The notes: a model not told the origin generated them from the sequence alone. 64,000 bases of DNA from Streptomyces sp. NBC_00287 (GCF_036173105.1 NZ_CP108053.1:3658001-3722000), one strand, 5' to 3'. Counted from the first letter of the stretch, positions 34,610 through 44,019 are shown. Numbers and translations: made by a program.

Positions 34610-35386
34610 ATGCACTACACCACCCGGGAGACTCGGCTGGCCGCGGCGCTCGTGGAGGCGGCGGACACCCTCACCGACGGATTCGAAGCCACCGACTACT
34701 TACAGCGGGTCTCCGATCATTGCGTGGAGCTGCTGGCCGCGCGGGCGGCCGGGTTCATGCTGATCGACGGAGGCCGTACCGTCTCGCTGGCCGGGAGCAG
34801 CCGGCAGCGAGAGCTCGCGCTGGATCTGCTCCGGGCCCAGTCCGACGGCGGCCCCTGCCTGGACAGTTACGGCACCGGGAAGCCGGTGCCGCCGGTCTCC
34901 ATCAGCGCGGCGCACGCGGGTGCGCGCTGGCCGGTGTTCACCGAGCGGGCGCTGCACCACGGGGTCGCGGCGACCTTTGCGGTGCCGCTGCGCCGCCGGG
35001 AGACGCTGCTCGGCGCGCTCAATGTGTTCGTACCGACGCTGCCGGACCACTCGGCGGCGGGCGGCGACGGGGAGTTGCGGCTGGCGCAGGCGCTGGCCGA
35101 CGCGGCGGCAGTGGGGCTGCAGAACCATCGCGCCTACGCCCGGTACCGCACGCTGGCGGGCCAGTTGCAGGAAGCCCTGTCCAGCAGGGTCCGCATCGAG
35201 CAGGCCAAGGGCATGCTCGCCGAGCGCTGGGGCACCGGCGCGGACCACGCCTTCGTGGCGCTACGGCAGTACGCGCGCCGACGCCGACTGCCCCTCGACC
35301 GGGTGGCGCAGGCCGTCATCGACCGGGTCGCGGACGATACGGAGTTGCGCGGCGAGGCCGGGGATTCATCCAGCGGCCACTCATAG
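34610..35386 (+). CDS. GAF and ANTAR domain protein
   Basis: A 258-aa cytoplasmic regulator. The GAF domain (about 12-175) is followed by an ANTAR RNA-binding domain (about 190-245; VRIEQAKGMLAERW then A-x3-LRQYARR). ANTAR proteins bind paired hairpins in mRNA leaders to prevent termination. No sensor kinase is adjacent. ATG 34610 has GGGAAGG at 9 bases. It is divergent from the GH6 gene. Confidence 0.85.
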   Translation: MHYTTRETRLAAALVEAADTLTDGFEATDYLQRVSDHCVELLAARAAGFMLIDGGRTVSLAGSSRQRELALDLLRAQSDGGPCLDSYGTGKPVPPVSISAAHAGARWPVFTERALHHGVAATFAVPLRRRETLLGALNVFVPTLPDHSAAGGDGELRLAQALADAAAVGLQNHRAYARYRTLAGQLQEALSSRVRIEQAKGMLAERWGTGADHAFVALRQYARRRRLPLDRVAQAVIDRVADDTELRGEAGDSSSGHS

Positions 35387-35647
35387 AACCCCGTATCACC
35401 AGCGCGGATCACACAGCGCCACCAGCCTTGGCCTCAGCACCGGCAGGGCTCTAGGCCACGGCCCGCTTCCGCTCTAGAGTCGTATCGGACGGCCCCAGCC
35501 CCCGGCCTGTCGCCTCCCCTCCACGATGACACCAAAGCCTCCCGCGCCTGCCGTCGGGTTACTCCCGCAGCCCGAGCGCGCGCGGTTGAGGACCAGCCCG
35601 GTCGGCGGCTTCACGGGGAGCGGGTCGTCGACCGGGCCGGGTGGCCC
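35387..35647. other. Intergenic stretch between convergent genes, no gene seen
   Basis: About 260 bases with no ORF of good codon bias. A GCTCTAG ... CTCTAGAG imperfect inverted repeat lies near 35446-35480. Nothing else is supported. Confidence 0.3.
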
Positions 35648-36313
35648 TCACAGACCGGTGCCCGTGAGATACGCCGACACCACGACGTTCGCCGTGTAGC
35701 TGCGGCTCGCCCGGTCGAAGGTGCCGCCGCAGGTGATGAGCCGCAGTTCGGCGCGGCCGGGCTCGCGGGGGCCGTAGGCCTGGCGGGCGTCGAAGCGGTC
35801 GCGGGTGACGACCTGGACGTCGTCGACGGTGAACTCGGCGACCCGGCCGTCGTCCCGGATGACCCGGACCGTCTCGCCGGGCTTGAGCGCGCTGATCTTG
35901 TAGAAGACGGCGGGCCGGGTCTCGGTGTCCACATGACCCACCATCAGCGCCGTCCCGGCCGCGCCGGGTGCCGCGCCGGCGGCGTACCAGCCGACGACGC
36001 CGGGCTGGTCGAAGGGCGGCGGGTCGACGGCGCCCTGGGGGTCGAGACCGCGGGCCACCACGGGGGCCTGGACGCCGAGGCCGGGTATGTCTATGCGCTG
36101 GGGTTGCGCCTCGTCCAACGGGCCTGCGGGCGGCGGCAGTTCGACATCGGGCGGGCGGCCGACCGCCGCCATGTCGCCGGTGGTGGGCGCGGATATGCCA
36201 TGACGTACGTCGGTGACGTCCCGCCCCCACAGCCACAGCCCGAGCAGCAGCACGGCCCAGGCCATGCCCGTCAGCAGACGGCCGGAGAGGGGGGAACGGC
36301 TGGAGCCGGACAT
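35648..36313 (-). CDS. Class F sortase
   Basis: A 221-aa transpeptidase with one N-terminal membrane helix (about 13-30, GMAWAVLLLGLWLWG). Catalytic residues: histidine in LMVGHVDTE, cysteine in LRLITCGGTF, arginine in DRASRSYTANV. Class F sortases are common in actinobacteria and their substrates are poorly known. Its start lies 2 bases after the stop of the upstream surface-protein gene, so the two are one operon and probably partners. Confidence 0.88.
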   Translation of the reverse strand: MSGSSRSPLSGRLLTGMAWAVLLLGLWLWGRDVTDVRHGISAPTTGDMAAVGRPPDVELPPPAGPLDEAQPQRIDIPGLGVQAPVVARGLDPQGAVDPPPFDQPGVVGWYAAGAAPGAAGTALMVGHVDTETRPAVFYKISALKPGETVRVIRDDGRVAEFTVDDVQVVTRDRFDARQAYGPREPGRAELRLITCGGTFDRASRSYTANVVVSAYLTGTGL

Positions 36314-36315
36314 GG

Positions 36316-36852
36316 TCAGTCCGTCCTGCGGCTCCGGCGGGCGCTTCTGAGCGCCACGGCGGTGGCCGCGACTGAGGCGAGGACGAGGCCCGTGACCGTC
36401 TGTGCGATGCCGGGGCCGGTCGTACGGGCGTCGTTGTCGGCTGCGATGTGGGCCGCCGCGCCGCCGCCGCCCGCCTTCACAGGGGCGACCGGCGAGGCAG
36501 GCGTCGACGGGGTCTTCCCGACCGGGAGCGCGACCGTCCGCTCGGTGTCACCGCAGGTGACCGTGACGTCGTAGGAACCGATCTCCAGGGAGGACCGGAT
36601 GCGGCTCTCGCCGACGAGGGTGCCCTCCTCGCCGGTGACGGTCAGCTTGACGTCGGTGACGAACGCCGCCGAGACGGCGCTCGCCGTCCGTTCGGCGCAG
36701 CCCGTGACCCGCAGCGCGACCTCGGCGCCAGGGGCGGGCGAGGCGGGGTTCACCGAGATGCCACCTCCCCCGTCCGCCGCGTATGCCGCCGGGGTGAGCA
36801 CCGCGGCCACCACCGCGACACCTGCACAGAGAGTGACTTTCAGTGAGCCCAT
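36316..36852 (-). CDS. Secreted/surface protein paired with the class F sortase
   Basis: A 178-aa protein with a signal peptide (MGSLKVTLCAGVAVVAAVL ... AYA), a beta-rich middle with two cysteines (VTGCAE, VTCGDTE), a proline-rich linker and a C-terminal hydrophobic helix followed by RSARRSRRTD. This is the layout of a sortase substrate, but no LPxTG or LAxTG is seen before the helix; TTGPG is the nearest. ATG 36852 follows GGAGG. Confidence 0.7.
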   Translation of the reverse strand: MGSLKVTLCAGVAVVAAVLTPAAYAADGGGGISVNPASPAPGAEVALRVTGCAERTASAVSAAFVTDVKLTVTGEEGTLVGESRIRSSLEIGSYDVTVTCGDTERTVALPVGKTPSTPASPVAPVKAGGGGAAAHIAADNDARTTGPGIAQTVTGLVLASVAATAVALRSARRSRRTD

Positions 36853-36956
36853 CGTGAACCTCCAGATACCTGTGAGGCTCCTCCTGGGTGCCGGGCCCCG
36901 CATCCGCAGCGGGGCCCGACTGCTCCGAATGGGTCGAATTCGGGTACGGCCGGGTT

Positions 36957-37736
36957 TCAGATCCGGTCGACCAGGTCCGCGATGGAGTCGACGACCTTGG
37001 AGGGCCGGTACGGGAAGTCCTCCACCTGCTCGGGCCGGGTCAGCCCGGTGAGCACCAGGAAGGTCTGCATCCCGGCCTCCATGCCGGCCAGTACGTCGGT
37101 GTCCATCCGGTCGCCGATCATGGCGCTGGTCTCGGAGTGGGCGCCGATGGCGTTCAGACCGGTGCGCATCATCAGGGGGTTCGGCTTGCCCGCGAAGTAG
37201 GGCTGCTTGCCGGTCGCCTTGGTGATCAGGGCGGCCACCGCGCCGGTCGCGGGAAGCGGGCCCTCGGTGGAGGGGCCGGTCTCGTCGGGGTTGGTGCAGA
37301 TGAAACGGGCGCCGTCGTTGATCAGCCGGACCGCCTTGGTCATGGCCTCGAAGGAGTACGTACGGGTCTCGCCGAGGACGACGTAGTCCGGCTCGTGGTC
37401 GGTGAGGATGTAGCCGATGTCGTGCAGTGCCGTGGTGAGGCCCGCCTCGCCGATGACATACGCCGAGCCGCCGGGCCGCTGGTCGTCCAGGAACTGGGCG
37501 GTGGCCAGCGCCGAGGTCCAGATGGACTCGATCGGCACCTCAAGGCCCATGCGGCGCAGCCGGGCGTGCAGGTCGCGCGGGGTGTAGATGGAGTTGTTGG
37601 TGAGCACCAGGAAGGGCTTCCCGGACTCACGCAGCCTCTTCAGGAAGGCGTCGGCGCCGGGGATCGGTACGCCCTCGTGGATCAGCACTCCGTCCATGTC
37701 GGTGAGCCATGACTCGATGGGCTTGCGGTCTGGCAT
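36957..37736 (-). CDS. HAD-IIA hydrolase (NagD-like phosphatase)
   Basis: A 259-aa phosphatase. HAD motif I is LTDMDGVL (Asp13 nucleophile, Asp15), motif II VLTNNS, motif III lysine in AGKPNPLMM and motif IV IGDRMDTD. The long cap between motifs II and III makes it subfamily IIA, like NagD and p-nitrophenyl phosphatases. The substrate is unknown. ATG 37736 is the family start; an upstream extension to 37787 is not family-like. Confidence 0.88.
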   Translation of the reverse strand: MPDRKPIESWLTDMDGVLIHEGVPIPGADAFLKRLRESGKPFLVLTNNSIYTPRDLHARLRRMGLEVPIESIWTSALATAQFLDDQRPGGSAYVIGEAGLTTALHDIGYILTDHEPDYVVLGETRTYSFEAMTKAVRLINDGARFICTNPDETGPSTEGPLPATGAVAALITKATGKQPYFAGKPNPLMMRTGLNAIGAHSETSAMIGDRMDTDVLAGMEAGMQTFLVLTGLTRPEQVEDFPYRPSKVVDSIADLVDRI

Positions 37737-37811
37737 GTGCGGGACTCCTGGCGTACGTACGGGATGAGCTGAGGGCGCCGGAACCACGGCGTACCGACGC
37801 CCCCAGCGTAA

Positions 37812-39338
37812 TCAGGAAGTGCTGACCTTGACCCCGTCGATCACCCAGTACCAGTTGTTGGACCCGGTGTAGCGGAAACGGAAGCTCACGCTGGAGGCAC
37901 CGGCCGGGACCGGCACGGAGACGGACTGCGGCTGGGAGATGACATCGGAGGTGTAGCTCTTGACGACGGTGGGGGTGCCGCCGTTGAAGGAGGCGAGGAT
38001 CTGGGCGGTCTGGGAGCCTTCCTGACGGTAGAAGGTGACGAAGTCGAGCCGGACGGCGCTCTTTCCGGTGACGTCGTAGGCGGGCGTCACCAGGGTGGTG
38101 TCGTAGTTGCCGGAGAAGGTCTTGTCGGCCCACTCGTCGGAGTCGGCGACGGCGAAGACTCCGCGGGCGCGGACGTTGAGCTCGCGGGACTGGTCGCGCT
38201 GGGTGCGGGACCAGAACTCGTCGGTGGCGAAGGACCAGCCGCGCCACTCGGTCATACCGCCGGTGCCCATGGCGTTGTTGATGATCGACCAGCCGCTGGG
38301 CGGGGTGTGGGTGTAGCCGAGGACGGTCGCCGGGATGCCGGTCTCGTCGGTACGGCTGGACAGCGTGAGCGCGTCGAAGGGGTCGGCGGACCGCTCCTGG
38401 ATGGGCTTGCCGTCCAGCCCCCAGGCCGGATCCACGGCCACGCCGAGCTGTTTGAAGACGGTGGGTACGACGTCCACAAGCCGGGTGTCGATGGGGCGGG
38501 CGCCGGCGGCGATACCGGGGCCGGTGGCGAGGACGAAGGTACGGCGCTCCTCGACGGCCGAGCCGCCGTGGCCGCCGGCGTCCAGGTGGCCGTGGTCGGT
38601 GGTGACGATGACGGTCCAGCGCTCGGTGGCGTAGCCGGGGCGGGCCTTGATCGCGGCGCGGAGTCTGCCGACGAACGTGTCCTGTACGGCGATCTGGTTG
38701 AGGTAGGCCTGGCTGCCGGCGCCGGAGTTGTGGCCGACGATGTCGGACTGGCCGAAGTAGACGAAGAGGACGTCCGGGTTCTGGTCGTGGATGATCGCCT
38801 CGGCTTCGGAGGCGATGGTGGCGTCGTGCCCGGTGTATCCGTCGGCGTCCCCGTCGAGGACGAGCTTGGCGTCGGCGCCGGGGGTGACGGTGCCCTGGGT
38901 GTCGAGGGGCTTCCAGTCGACGGCGGCGTAGGTGGACAGCTCTGGGCGGACCTGGGCGAGGCGGGCGAGGAAGCCGGGGTACTGGCCGTACTTCTTCCCC
39001 GCGAAGGTGTTGTCCTTGACTCCGTGCTTGTCGGGCCAGACGCCGGTGGAGATGGTGGACCAGCCGGGGCCCGAGGAGGTGGCGGCCATGGGGTTGGCGT
39101 AGAGGAGTGAGGTCCCGAAGGTGCCCTCGCTCATCATCGCCTTGAGGTGCGGGGCGTTGGCGGCGGCGATCCGGTCGTACCGGAGTCCGTCCATACCGAT
39201 GACGAGCACCTTGTCCTTGCTGGTGCCGTTGGGGAGCGTGGGCACGGCGTGGGCCGTGGGCGACGCCCCGAGCGCGAGGGCGGCGGTGGTGGCTGCGGTG
39301 GTGGCGAGCACGGTGCGGCGGGTGGGGTGTGACGTCAC
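37812..39338 (-). CDS. Tat-exported alkaline phosphatase-superfamily phosphodiesterase
   Basis: A 508-aa secreted enzyme. A twin-arginine signal (HPTRRTVLATTAATTAALAL) ends near AHA. The type I phosphodiesterase/nucleotide pyrophosphatase core shows metal and nucleophile sites: VIGMDGLRYD, SGPGWSTIS (threonine), FGQSDIVGHNS and TTDHGHLDAGGHGG. From about residue 350 a separate beta domain follows, containing AVADSDEWAD and ending GSNNWYWVIDGVKV, like a C-terminal adhesin/jelly-roll module. The substrate is unknown; it may recover phosphate from organic esters. Confidence 0.87.
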   Translation of the reverse strand: MTSHPTRRTVLATTAATTAALALGASPTAHAVPTLPNGTSKDKVLVIGMDGLRYDRIAAANAPHLKAMMSEGTFGTSLLYANPMAATSSGPGWSTISTGVWPDKHGVKDNTFAGKKYGQYPGFLARLAQVRPELSTYAAVDWKPLDTQGTVTPGADAKLVLDGDADGYTGHDATIASEAEAIIHDQNPDVLFVYFGQSDIVGHNSGAGSQAYLNQIAVQDTFVGRLRAAIKARPGYATERWTVIVTTDHGHLDAGGHGGSAVEERRTFVLATGPGIAAGARPIDTRLVDVVPTVFKQLGVAVDPAWGLDGKPIQERSADPFDALTLSSRTDETGIPATVLGYTHTPPSGWSIINNAMGTGGMTEWRGWSFATDEFWSRTQRDQSRELNVRARGVFAVADSDEWADKTFSGNYDTTLVTPAYDVTGKSAVRLDFVTFYRQEGSQTAQILASFNGGTPTVVKSYTSDVISQPQSVSVPVPAGASSVSFRFRYTGSNNWYWVIDGVKVSTS

Positions 39339-39495
39339 GTGATCCTCCGGAGGTGACGGGGGTGTGGGTGCCGTTGGTGCCAGGTGACCGAGGTCGGGGT
39401 TGCCGTGGGGGTGGGTTTCGCTTGCCCGCGCTTGCGGGGTGCCGCTGCGCGGCGGCCGGAGCTGCGCGGGTTTTCAGCGCCGGTTCGGCAATCTC

Positions 39496-39595
39496 AGCCC
39501 GTCCGGCGTTTGAGGACGAGGCCGTTCAGGCCGAAGCGGGGGTCTGGGGGCGGCAGCCCCCAGGGGACGGGAATGGGTAGGGGCGGCGGGGGCGA
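39496..39595. repeat. Dispersed intergenic repeat, copy 2
   Basis: Nearly the same as 1878-1975, with a 2-3 base length difference in the GGGACGGGAATGGG part. It lies just after the stop of the phosphonate binding-protein gene and before the phosphodiesterase gene. Confidence 0.85.
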
Positions 39596-39600
39596 GAAAC

Positions 39601-40656
39601 TCAGCTGCCCGTCGCCGACTTCCAGTTGTCCACGTGCTTCGTCAGGTTCTTTTCGATCGCGTCCCAGTCCGGCTCGAAGATCTCCACGTCCTTGATGAGG
39701 TTCGTCAGGGCGATCGCGTCGGCGTCGACCGCCTTGACGTCCTGGCGGGCGGTGAAGCCGCCGCCGATCTCGCTGACCTGCTGCTGTGCCTTCTGACTGA
39801 GCATGTAGTCAAGAAGCTTCTTGCCGTTCTCCGAATGCGGAGCATCCGTCACCAGACCGGCCGCGTACGGCAGCGCGAACGTCGTCGGCTTGCCGCCCTC
39901 CTTCGCCGGGAACCAGATCCCGAGGTTCGGCATGTCCTTGGACTGGGCGTAGTTCATCTGCACATCACCGTTGGCGACGAGCAGCTCCCCCTTGTCAACC
40001 TTCGGCGCGAGCTTGCCGGTGGAGGCGGACGGACCGACGTTGTTGGACTGCAGCTCGCCGAGGTACTCCAGCGCCGCCTCCTCACCGCCGAAGTCGTGTA
40101 TCGCCTTGATGAGTACGGCCGTACCGTCACCGGCCACACCCGGCGTCGAGTACTGCAGCTTGTTCTTGTACTTGGAGTCCAGCAGCTCCTCCCACGTCAC
40201 AGGCGCCGCCGCCAGCTCCTTCTTGTTGTAGATGAACCCGAAGTAGTTGTTGACGACGGAGGTCCACGTCCCGTCGGTGGACTTGTCGGCCCCGCTCACC
40301 TGGTCGGCGCCGGCGGGAACGTACTTCTGCAGCAGCCCCTTGCCACCGGCCTGCTGAATGAACGGAGGCAGCGTGACGAGGACATCGGCCTGCGGGTTGC
40401 TCTTCTCGCGGACGGCGCGCTGCACCATCTCACCGGAGCCGCCCTCGACGTACTCGACCTTGATCCCGGTCTCCTTCTCGAAGTCCTTGAAGATCTGGTC
40501 GTACCAGCCGTCGCCGTTCTCCCCCTTGAGGCCGTCCGCGCTGTAGACGGTGACGACCTTCTCGTCGGAGGCGGCGGAGCTGCCACCACAGGCGGCCAGC
40601 ATCGGGGTGGCGACCAGCGCGAGCGCTACGGCGAGCGTGATGCGGTTTCTGGGCAT
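39601..40656 (-). CDS. phnS: 2-aminoethylphosphonate-type ABC substrate-binding lipoprotein
   Basis: A 351-aa exported lipoprotein with lipobox MLAACGG. The body (TVYSADGLKGENGDGWYDQI, GSGEMVQRAVREKSNPQADV, WTSVVNNYFGFIYNKKEL) is of the Fe/thiamine/aminoethylphosphonate binding class. Neighbouring phosphonatase-like and FAD enzymes point to aminoethylphosphonate as ligand. It is the last gene of the operon, 38 bases after the permease. ATG 40656 is used. Confidence 0.82.
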   Translation of the reverse strand: MPRNRITLAVALALVATPMLAACGGSSAASDEKVVTVYSADGLKGENGDGWYDQIFKDFEKETGIKVEYVEGGSGEMVQRAVREKSNPQADVLVTLPPFIQQAGGKGLLQKYVPAGADQVSGADKSTDGTWTSVVNNYFGFIYNKKELAAAPVTWEELLDSKYKNKLQYSTPGVAGDGTAVLIKAIHDFGGEEAALEYLGELQSNNVGPSASTGKLAPKVDKGELLVANGDVQMNYAQSKDMPNLGIWFPAKEGGKPTTFALPYAAGLVTDAPHSENGKKLLDYMLSQKAQQQVSEIGGGFTARQDVKAVDADAIALTNLIKDVEIFEPDWDAIEKNLTKHVDNWKSATGS

Positions 40657-40694
40657 GGCGAGGTGAACTCCAAACAGGGGAAGGGGAATGTCGG

Positions 40695-41492
40695 TCAGCG
40701 GTACGAGGCTTGGGTGCGGACGCGGGACACGGCGAACAGGACGAGCAGCGTCGCCGTCATCAGGACCACGGCGATCGCGGACCCGGTGAACAGGGCACCG
40801 CGGTCGGTGGCCGCGTAGATCAGGACCGGAAGCGGGGTCCAGTCGGGCGGATAGAGCATCATCGTGGCGCTCAACTCGCCCATGGACAGGGCGAAGCAGA
40901 GGCCCGCGGCGGCGGACAGGGAAGGCAGCAGGAGGGGGAGCTTGACCCGCCACAGGACATAGGAGGGGCGGGCGCCCAGCGACGCGGCCGCCTGTTCGTA
41001 CGCGGGGTCCAGCCGGGTCAGCGCGGCCGACACCGACTGATGGGCGAACGCCGTGACCAGCACGGTGTGCGCGACGATCACGATCCACCGGGTGCCGTTG
41101 AGCAGCATCGGCGGCTGTGAGAAGGCGACCAGCACCGCGAGGCCCACGACCACGGAGGGCACCGCGAGCGGCAGCACGAACAGCGCGTCGAGCACCCGCC
41201 GCCCGCGCCTGCCGAGGGCGTCCGCGGTGAGGGCGGCCCAGGTTCCGGCGGCGAGGGCGAGCAGGCTCGCGGTGGCCGCCGTGACCAGGCTGGTGGTGAG
41301 CGCCTCGAGGGCCTCGCCGCGGGTGGCGGCCGAGTAGTGCTCGGTGGTGAAGCCGGACGGCAGCACACTCGACCAGTTGGTGGCGAAGGAGGCGCCGAGG
41401 ACCACCAGCAGCGGCAGCGCGAACAGCGGCAGGAACAGCAGGAGGAACAGGGCCCATACGGCCCACTTGGCCCCGCGGCTATGCACCAGCAC
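40695..41492 (-). CDS. phnV: ABC permease (2-aminoethylphosphonate type), PhnV-like
   Basis: A 265-aa permease with six hydrophobic helices and the coupling loop YEQAAASLGARPSYVLWRVKLPLL. GTG 41492 overlaps the preceding permease gene by 14 bases. Together the two form the membrane channel. Confidence 0.85.
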   Translation of the reverse strand: MLVHSRGAKWAVWALFLLLFLPLFALPLLVVLGASFATNWSSVLPSGFTTEHYSAATRGEALEALTTSLVTAATASLLALAAGTWAALTADALGRRGRRVLDALFVLPLAVPSVVVGLAVLVAFSQPPMLLNGTRWIVIVAHTVLVTAFAHQSVSAALTRLDPAYEQAAASLGARPSYVLWRVKLPLLLPSLSAAAGLCFALSMGELSATMMLYPPDWTPLPVLIYAATDRGALFTGSAIAVVLMTATLLVLFAVSRVRTQASYR

Positions 41493-42297
41493 GACGGCTC
41501 ACCACCCGGTACAGGCCGTACAGGCCCACGGAGATCAGGACGTTGACGACGGCGACGACACAGGCGCCCGGGTAGTCGGACTCCAGGATCGCCTTGCTGT
41601 AGACGAGGGTCGGCAGGGTCGTGACGCCCTTGGCGCCGGTGAAGAGCACGATGCCGAACTCGTTGAGGCAGAGCACCAGGACCAGGCTGCCGCCGGCCGC
41701 GAGGGCGGGCAGCGCCTCGGGCAGGATGATCCGCCGGATGATCCTCGGCGCCCGCGCGCCCAGCGAACTGGCCGCCTCCAACTGCGCGGTGTCGAGCTGG
41801 GCGAAGGCCGCGAGCAGCGGCCGCATCACGAACGGCGTGAAGTACGTGATCTCGGCGAGCAGCACGCCCCAGGGCGTGGTGAGGAACTGGAACGGCCCCT
41901 CGGCGGCCCCGGTGACGTCCGTCCACAGCCCGTTGGCCATGCCGACCGTGCCGTAGATGAACAGCAGGGCGAGCGTGATCAGGAAGGACGGGAAGGAGAG
42001 GAAGACATCGATGAACCGGGACACCGCGCGCGCCCCCGGGAACGGCACGAAGGCGATGACCAGCGCCAGCACAAACCCGAGCACCAGGCATCCGGCGGTG
42101 GCGGCGAGCGCCAGCCAGACGGTGGTCCACAGGGCCTCGCGGAAGGCCTCGGAGGCGAAGACATCGGCGTACGGCTCGAGGGAGGTGCCGCCGGTGTCGG
42201 GCTGGACGGACTGCTGGACGACGAGGGCGAGCGGGTAGAGGAAGAAGAGGGCGAGCAGAGCGACGGGGGGAGCGGCCCACAGCAACCTTCGGGTCAT
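41479..42297 (-). CDS. phnU: ABC permease (2-aminoethylphosphonate type), PhnU-like
   Basis: A 272-aa permease, six helices, EAA loop QLEAASSLGARAPRIIRRIILP. The ATG at 42297 overlaps the ATPase stop as ATGA. The N-terminal helix starts directly (RRLLWAAPPVALLALFFLYP). Confidence 0.85.
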   Translation of the reverse strand: MTRRLLWAAPPVALLALFFLYPLALVVQQSVQPDTGGTSLEPYADVFASEAFREALWTTVWLALAATAGCLVLGFVLALVIAFVPFPGARAVSRFIDVFLSFPSFLITLALLFIYGTVGMANGLWTDVTGAAEGPFQFLTTPWGVLLAEITYFTPFVMRPLLAAFAQLDTAQLEAASSLGARAPRIIRRIILPEALPALAAGGSLVLVLCLNEFGIVLFTGAKGVTTLPTLVYSKAILESDYPGACVVAVVNVLISVGLYGLYRVVSRRAGA

Positions 42298-43343
42298 GGG
42301 GTGACTCCGATCGGCAGCAGCACCGCGTCCTCCGGTGCGAAGTGCAGGGTTACGGCGCCCCCGTGCGCCGGTGGGTCCTTCAGCTCGCGTACGTCCGCCA
42401 TGACCTGGTGGCCGCCCACGTCGACGTAGAGCCGATGGGTGGCGCCGCGCCACTGGATCTCCCGTACGGTGCCCGCGAGTTGATTGGGTCCGGAGCCGAG
42501 CCCGACCAGATGCGGCCGTACGCACAGCGTGGCGCTCGCGCCCCGCGCCGCCTCGCCGGTGTCGACCTTGAGCTCGGTGCCGCCGAAGGACACCCCGCTC
42601 GAAGCGACGGTCACCGGCAGCAGGTTCGCGTTGCCGACGAAGGACGCGGTGAACTCGTTCGCCGGGGCCCGGTACAGCTCCCTCGGGGTGCCGCAGGCCT
42701 GCAACCGCGCCCGGTCCATCACCGCGATCCGGTCGGCCAGGGTCAGCGCCTCGACCTGGTCGTGGGTGACGTACAGGATCGAGACGTCCGGCAACTCCCG
42801 GTGCAGTCGCGCGAGTTCGGCGAGCATGCCGGAGCGGAGGCGGGCGTCGAGGGCGGAGAGCGGCTCGTCCAGCAGCAGCACCTCCGGCCGGATGGCGAGC
42901 GCCCGCGCGATGGCGACACGCTGCTGCTGGCCGCCGGAGAGCTCACGCGGATAGCGGCGGGCGTAGGCCGCCATGCCGGTCATCTCCAGTGCCTCGGCAA
43001 CCCGTTGCCGGATCTCGACCCGAGCCACCTTGCGCGCCTTCAGCCCGAAGGCCACGTTGTCCTCGACCCGCATGTGCGGGAAGAGCGCGTACTGCTGGAC
43101 GACCATCCCGATGCCCCGCCGGTGCGGGGGCAGCCCGGTGACATCGCGGTCACCGAGGAACACCCGCCCGGCGGCGGGCCGTACGAACCCGGCGACCGCC
43201 CGCAGCGCGGTGGTCTTGCCGGATCCGGACGGCCCGAGCAGCGCCATCACCTCGCCGGGGGCGACGGTGAGGTCGAGGGCGTCGAGGACGACATTGCCGT
43301 CGTAGGCGACGGTGACGCCGTCGAAGCGGATACCGCTGCTCAT
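42294..43343 (-). CDS. phnT: ABC ATP-binding protein (2-aminoethylphosphonate type), PhnT-like
   Basis: A 349-aa ATPase: Walker A GPSGSGKTT, Q-loop MVVQQYALFPHM, signature LSGGQQQRVAIARAL, Walker B VLLLDEPLSALD, H-loop YVTHDQ, then a C-terminal TOBE domain (about 240-345). The ATG at 43343 overlaps the hydrolase stop by 4 bases. Confidence 0.88.
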   Translation of the reverse strand: MSSGIRFDGVTVAYDGNVVLDALDLTVAPGEVMALLGPSGSGKTTALRAVAGFVRPAAGRVFLGDRDVTGLPPHRRGIGMVVQQYALFPHMRVEDNVAFGLKARKVARVEIRQRVAEALEMTGMAAYARRYPRELSGGQQQRVAIARALAIRPEVLLLDEPLSALDARLRSGMLAELARLHRELPDVSILYVTHDQVEALTLADRIAVMDRARLQACGTPRELYRAPANEFTASFVGNANLLPVTVASSGVSFGGTELKVDTGEAARGASATLCVRPHLVGLGSGPNQLAGTVREIQWRGATHRLYVDVGGHQVMADVRELKDPPAHGGAVTLHFAPEDAVLLPIGVTP

Positions 43344-44014
43344 GCGAGCACTCCCGGCAACTGCGCGACGGACTTCAGCACATGGGTCGCCCCTGCCGAC
43401 CCCAGCGCCACCGCGTCATGCGCCCCCGTCAGCACGCCGGCGACCACGCCCGCCCCCGAGCGGACGCCGCTGAGCATGTCGTAGGACGTGTCGCCGACGA
43501 CCGCGATCTGCCGGACGCTGTCCGCCGCGGCCGTACGGAGGAAGGCGGTGAGGACCATGTCCGGGTACGGCCGTCCGCGGCCCCCGGCGTCGGCCGGGCA
43601 CAGCGTCAGCGGGACCAGGTCCTGCCAGCCGAGCGCGGCCAGGATCGCGTCCTGGGTGGTGCGGGCGAAGCCGGTGGTCAATACGACCGTACGGCCCTGG
43701 GACTTGAGCTCCTCGATGGCCTCGCGCGCCCCGGGCAGGGCCGCGACCCGGCCGCCGTCGACGAGTTGGGCGTACGCCTCCTCGAAGGCCTTGTTGGCCT
43801 GCTGGGCCTTCGCCTCCTCGCCGAACAGCTGCCGGAAGACGGAGATCTTGGACTCGCCCATGGTGGCGCGGACGTAGTCCAGCATCGAGGCGGGCTCGGC
43901 GCCGAGGTGGCGGGCGGCCGCCGCGAAGGCCTCCTCGACCAGGCCGCCGTCGGCGACGGTGGTGCCGGCCATGTCGAGGACGACGAGTCGGATGTCGGAG
44001 GTCGTGTCGGTCAT
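43340..44014 (-). CDS. Phosphonatase-like HAD hydrolase
   Basis: A 224-aa HAD enzyme. DMAGTTV gives the Asp14 nucleophile, and MGESK places Lys56 where phosphonoacetaldehyde hydrolase (PhnX) has the Schiff-base lysine. Later motifs are VVLTTGFARTT and VVGDTSYDMLSG. It should cleave the C-P bond of phosphonoacetaldehyde or a close analogue. It is shorter than classical PhnX and fits the phosphonatase-like group that travels with an FAD oxidoreductase. It starts 5 bases after that gene. Confidence 0.82.
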   Translation of the reverse strand: MTDTTSDIRLVVLDMAGTTVADGGLVEEAFAAAARHLGAEPASMLDYVRATMGESKISVFRQLFGEEAKAQQANKAFEEAYAQLVDGGRVAALPGAREAIEELKSQGRTVVLTTGFARTTQDAILAALGWQDLVPLTLCPADAGGRGRPYPDMVLTAFLRTAAADSVRQIAVVGDTSYDMLSGVRSGAGVVAGVLTGAHDAVALGSAGATHVLKSVAQLPGVLA

Positions 44015-44019
44015 GGGGA

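Noticed and set aside
39601..41466. 621-aa reading frame as a fused permease-binding protein
   Set aside because: The part before 40656 is out of frame with the real permease gene; the lipoprotein signal peptide marks the true start.
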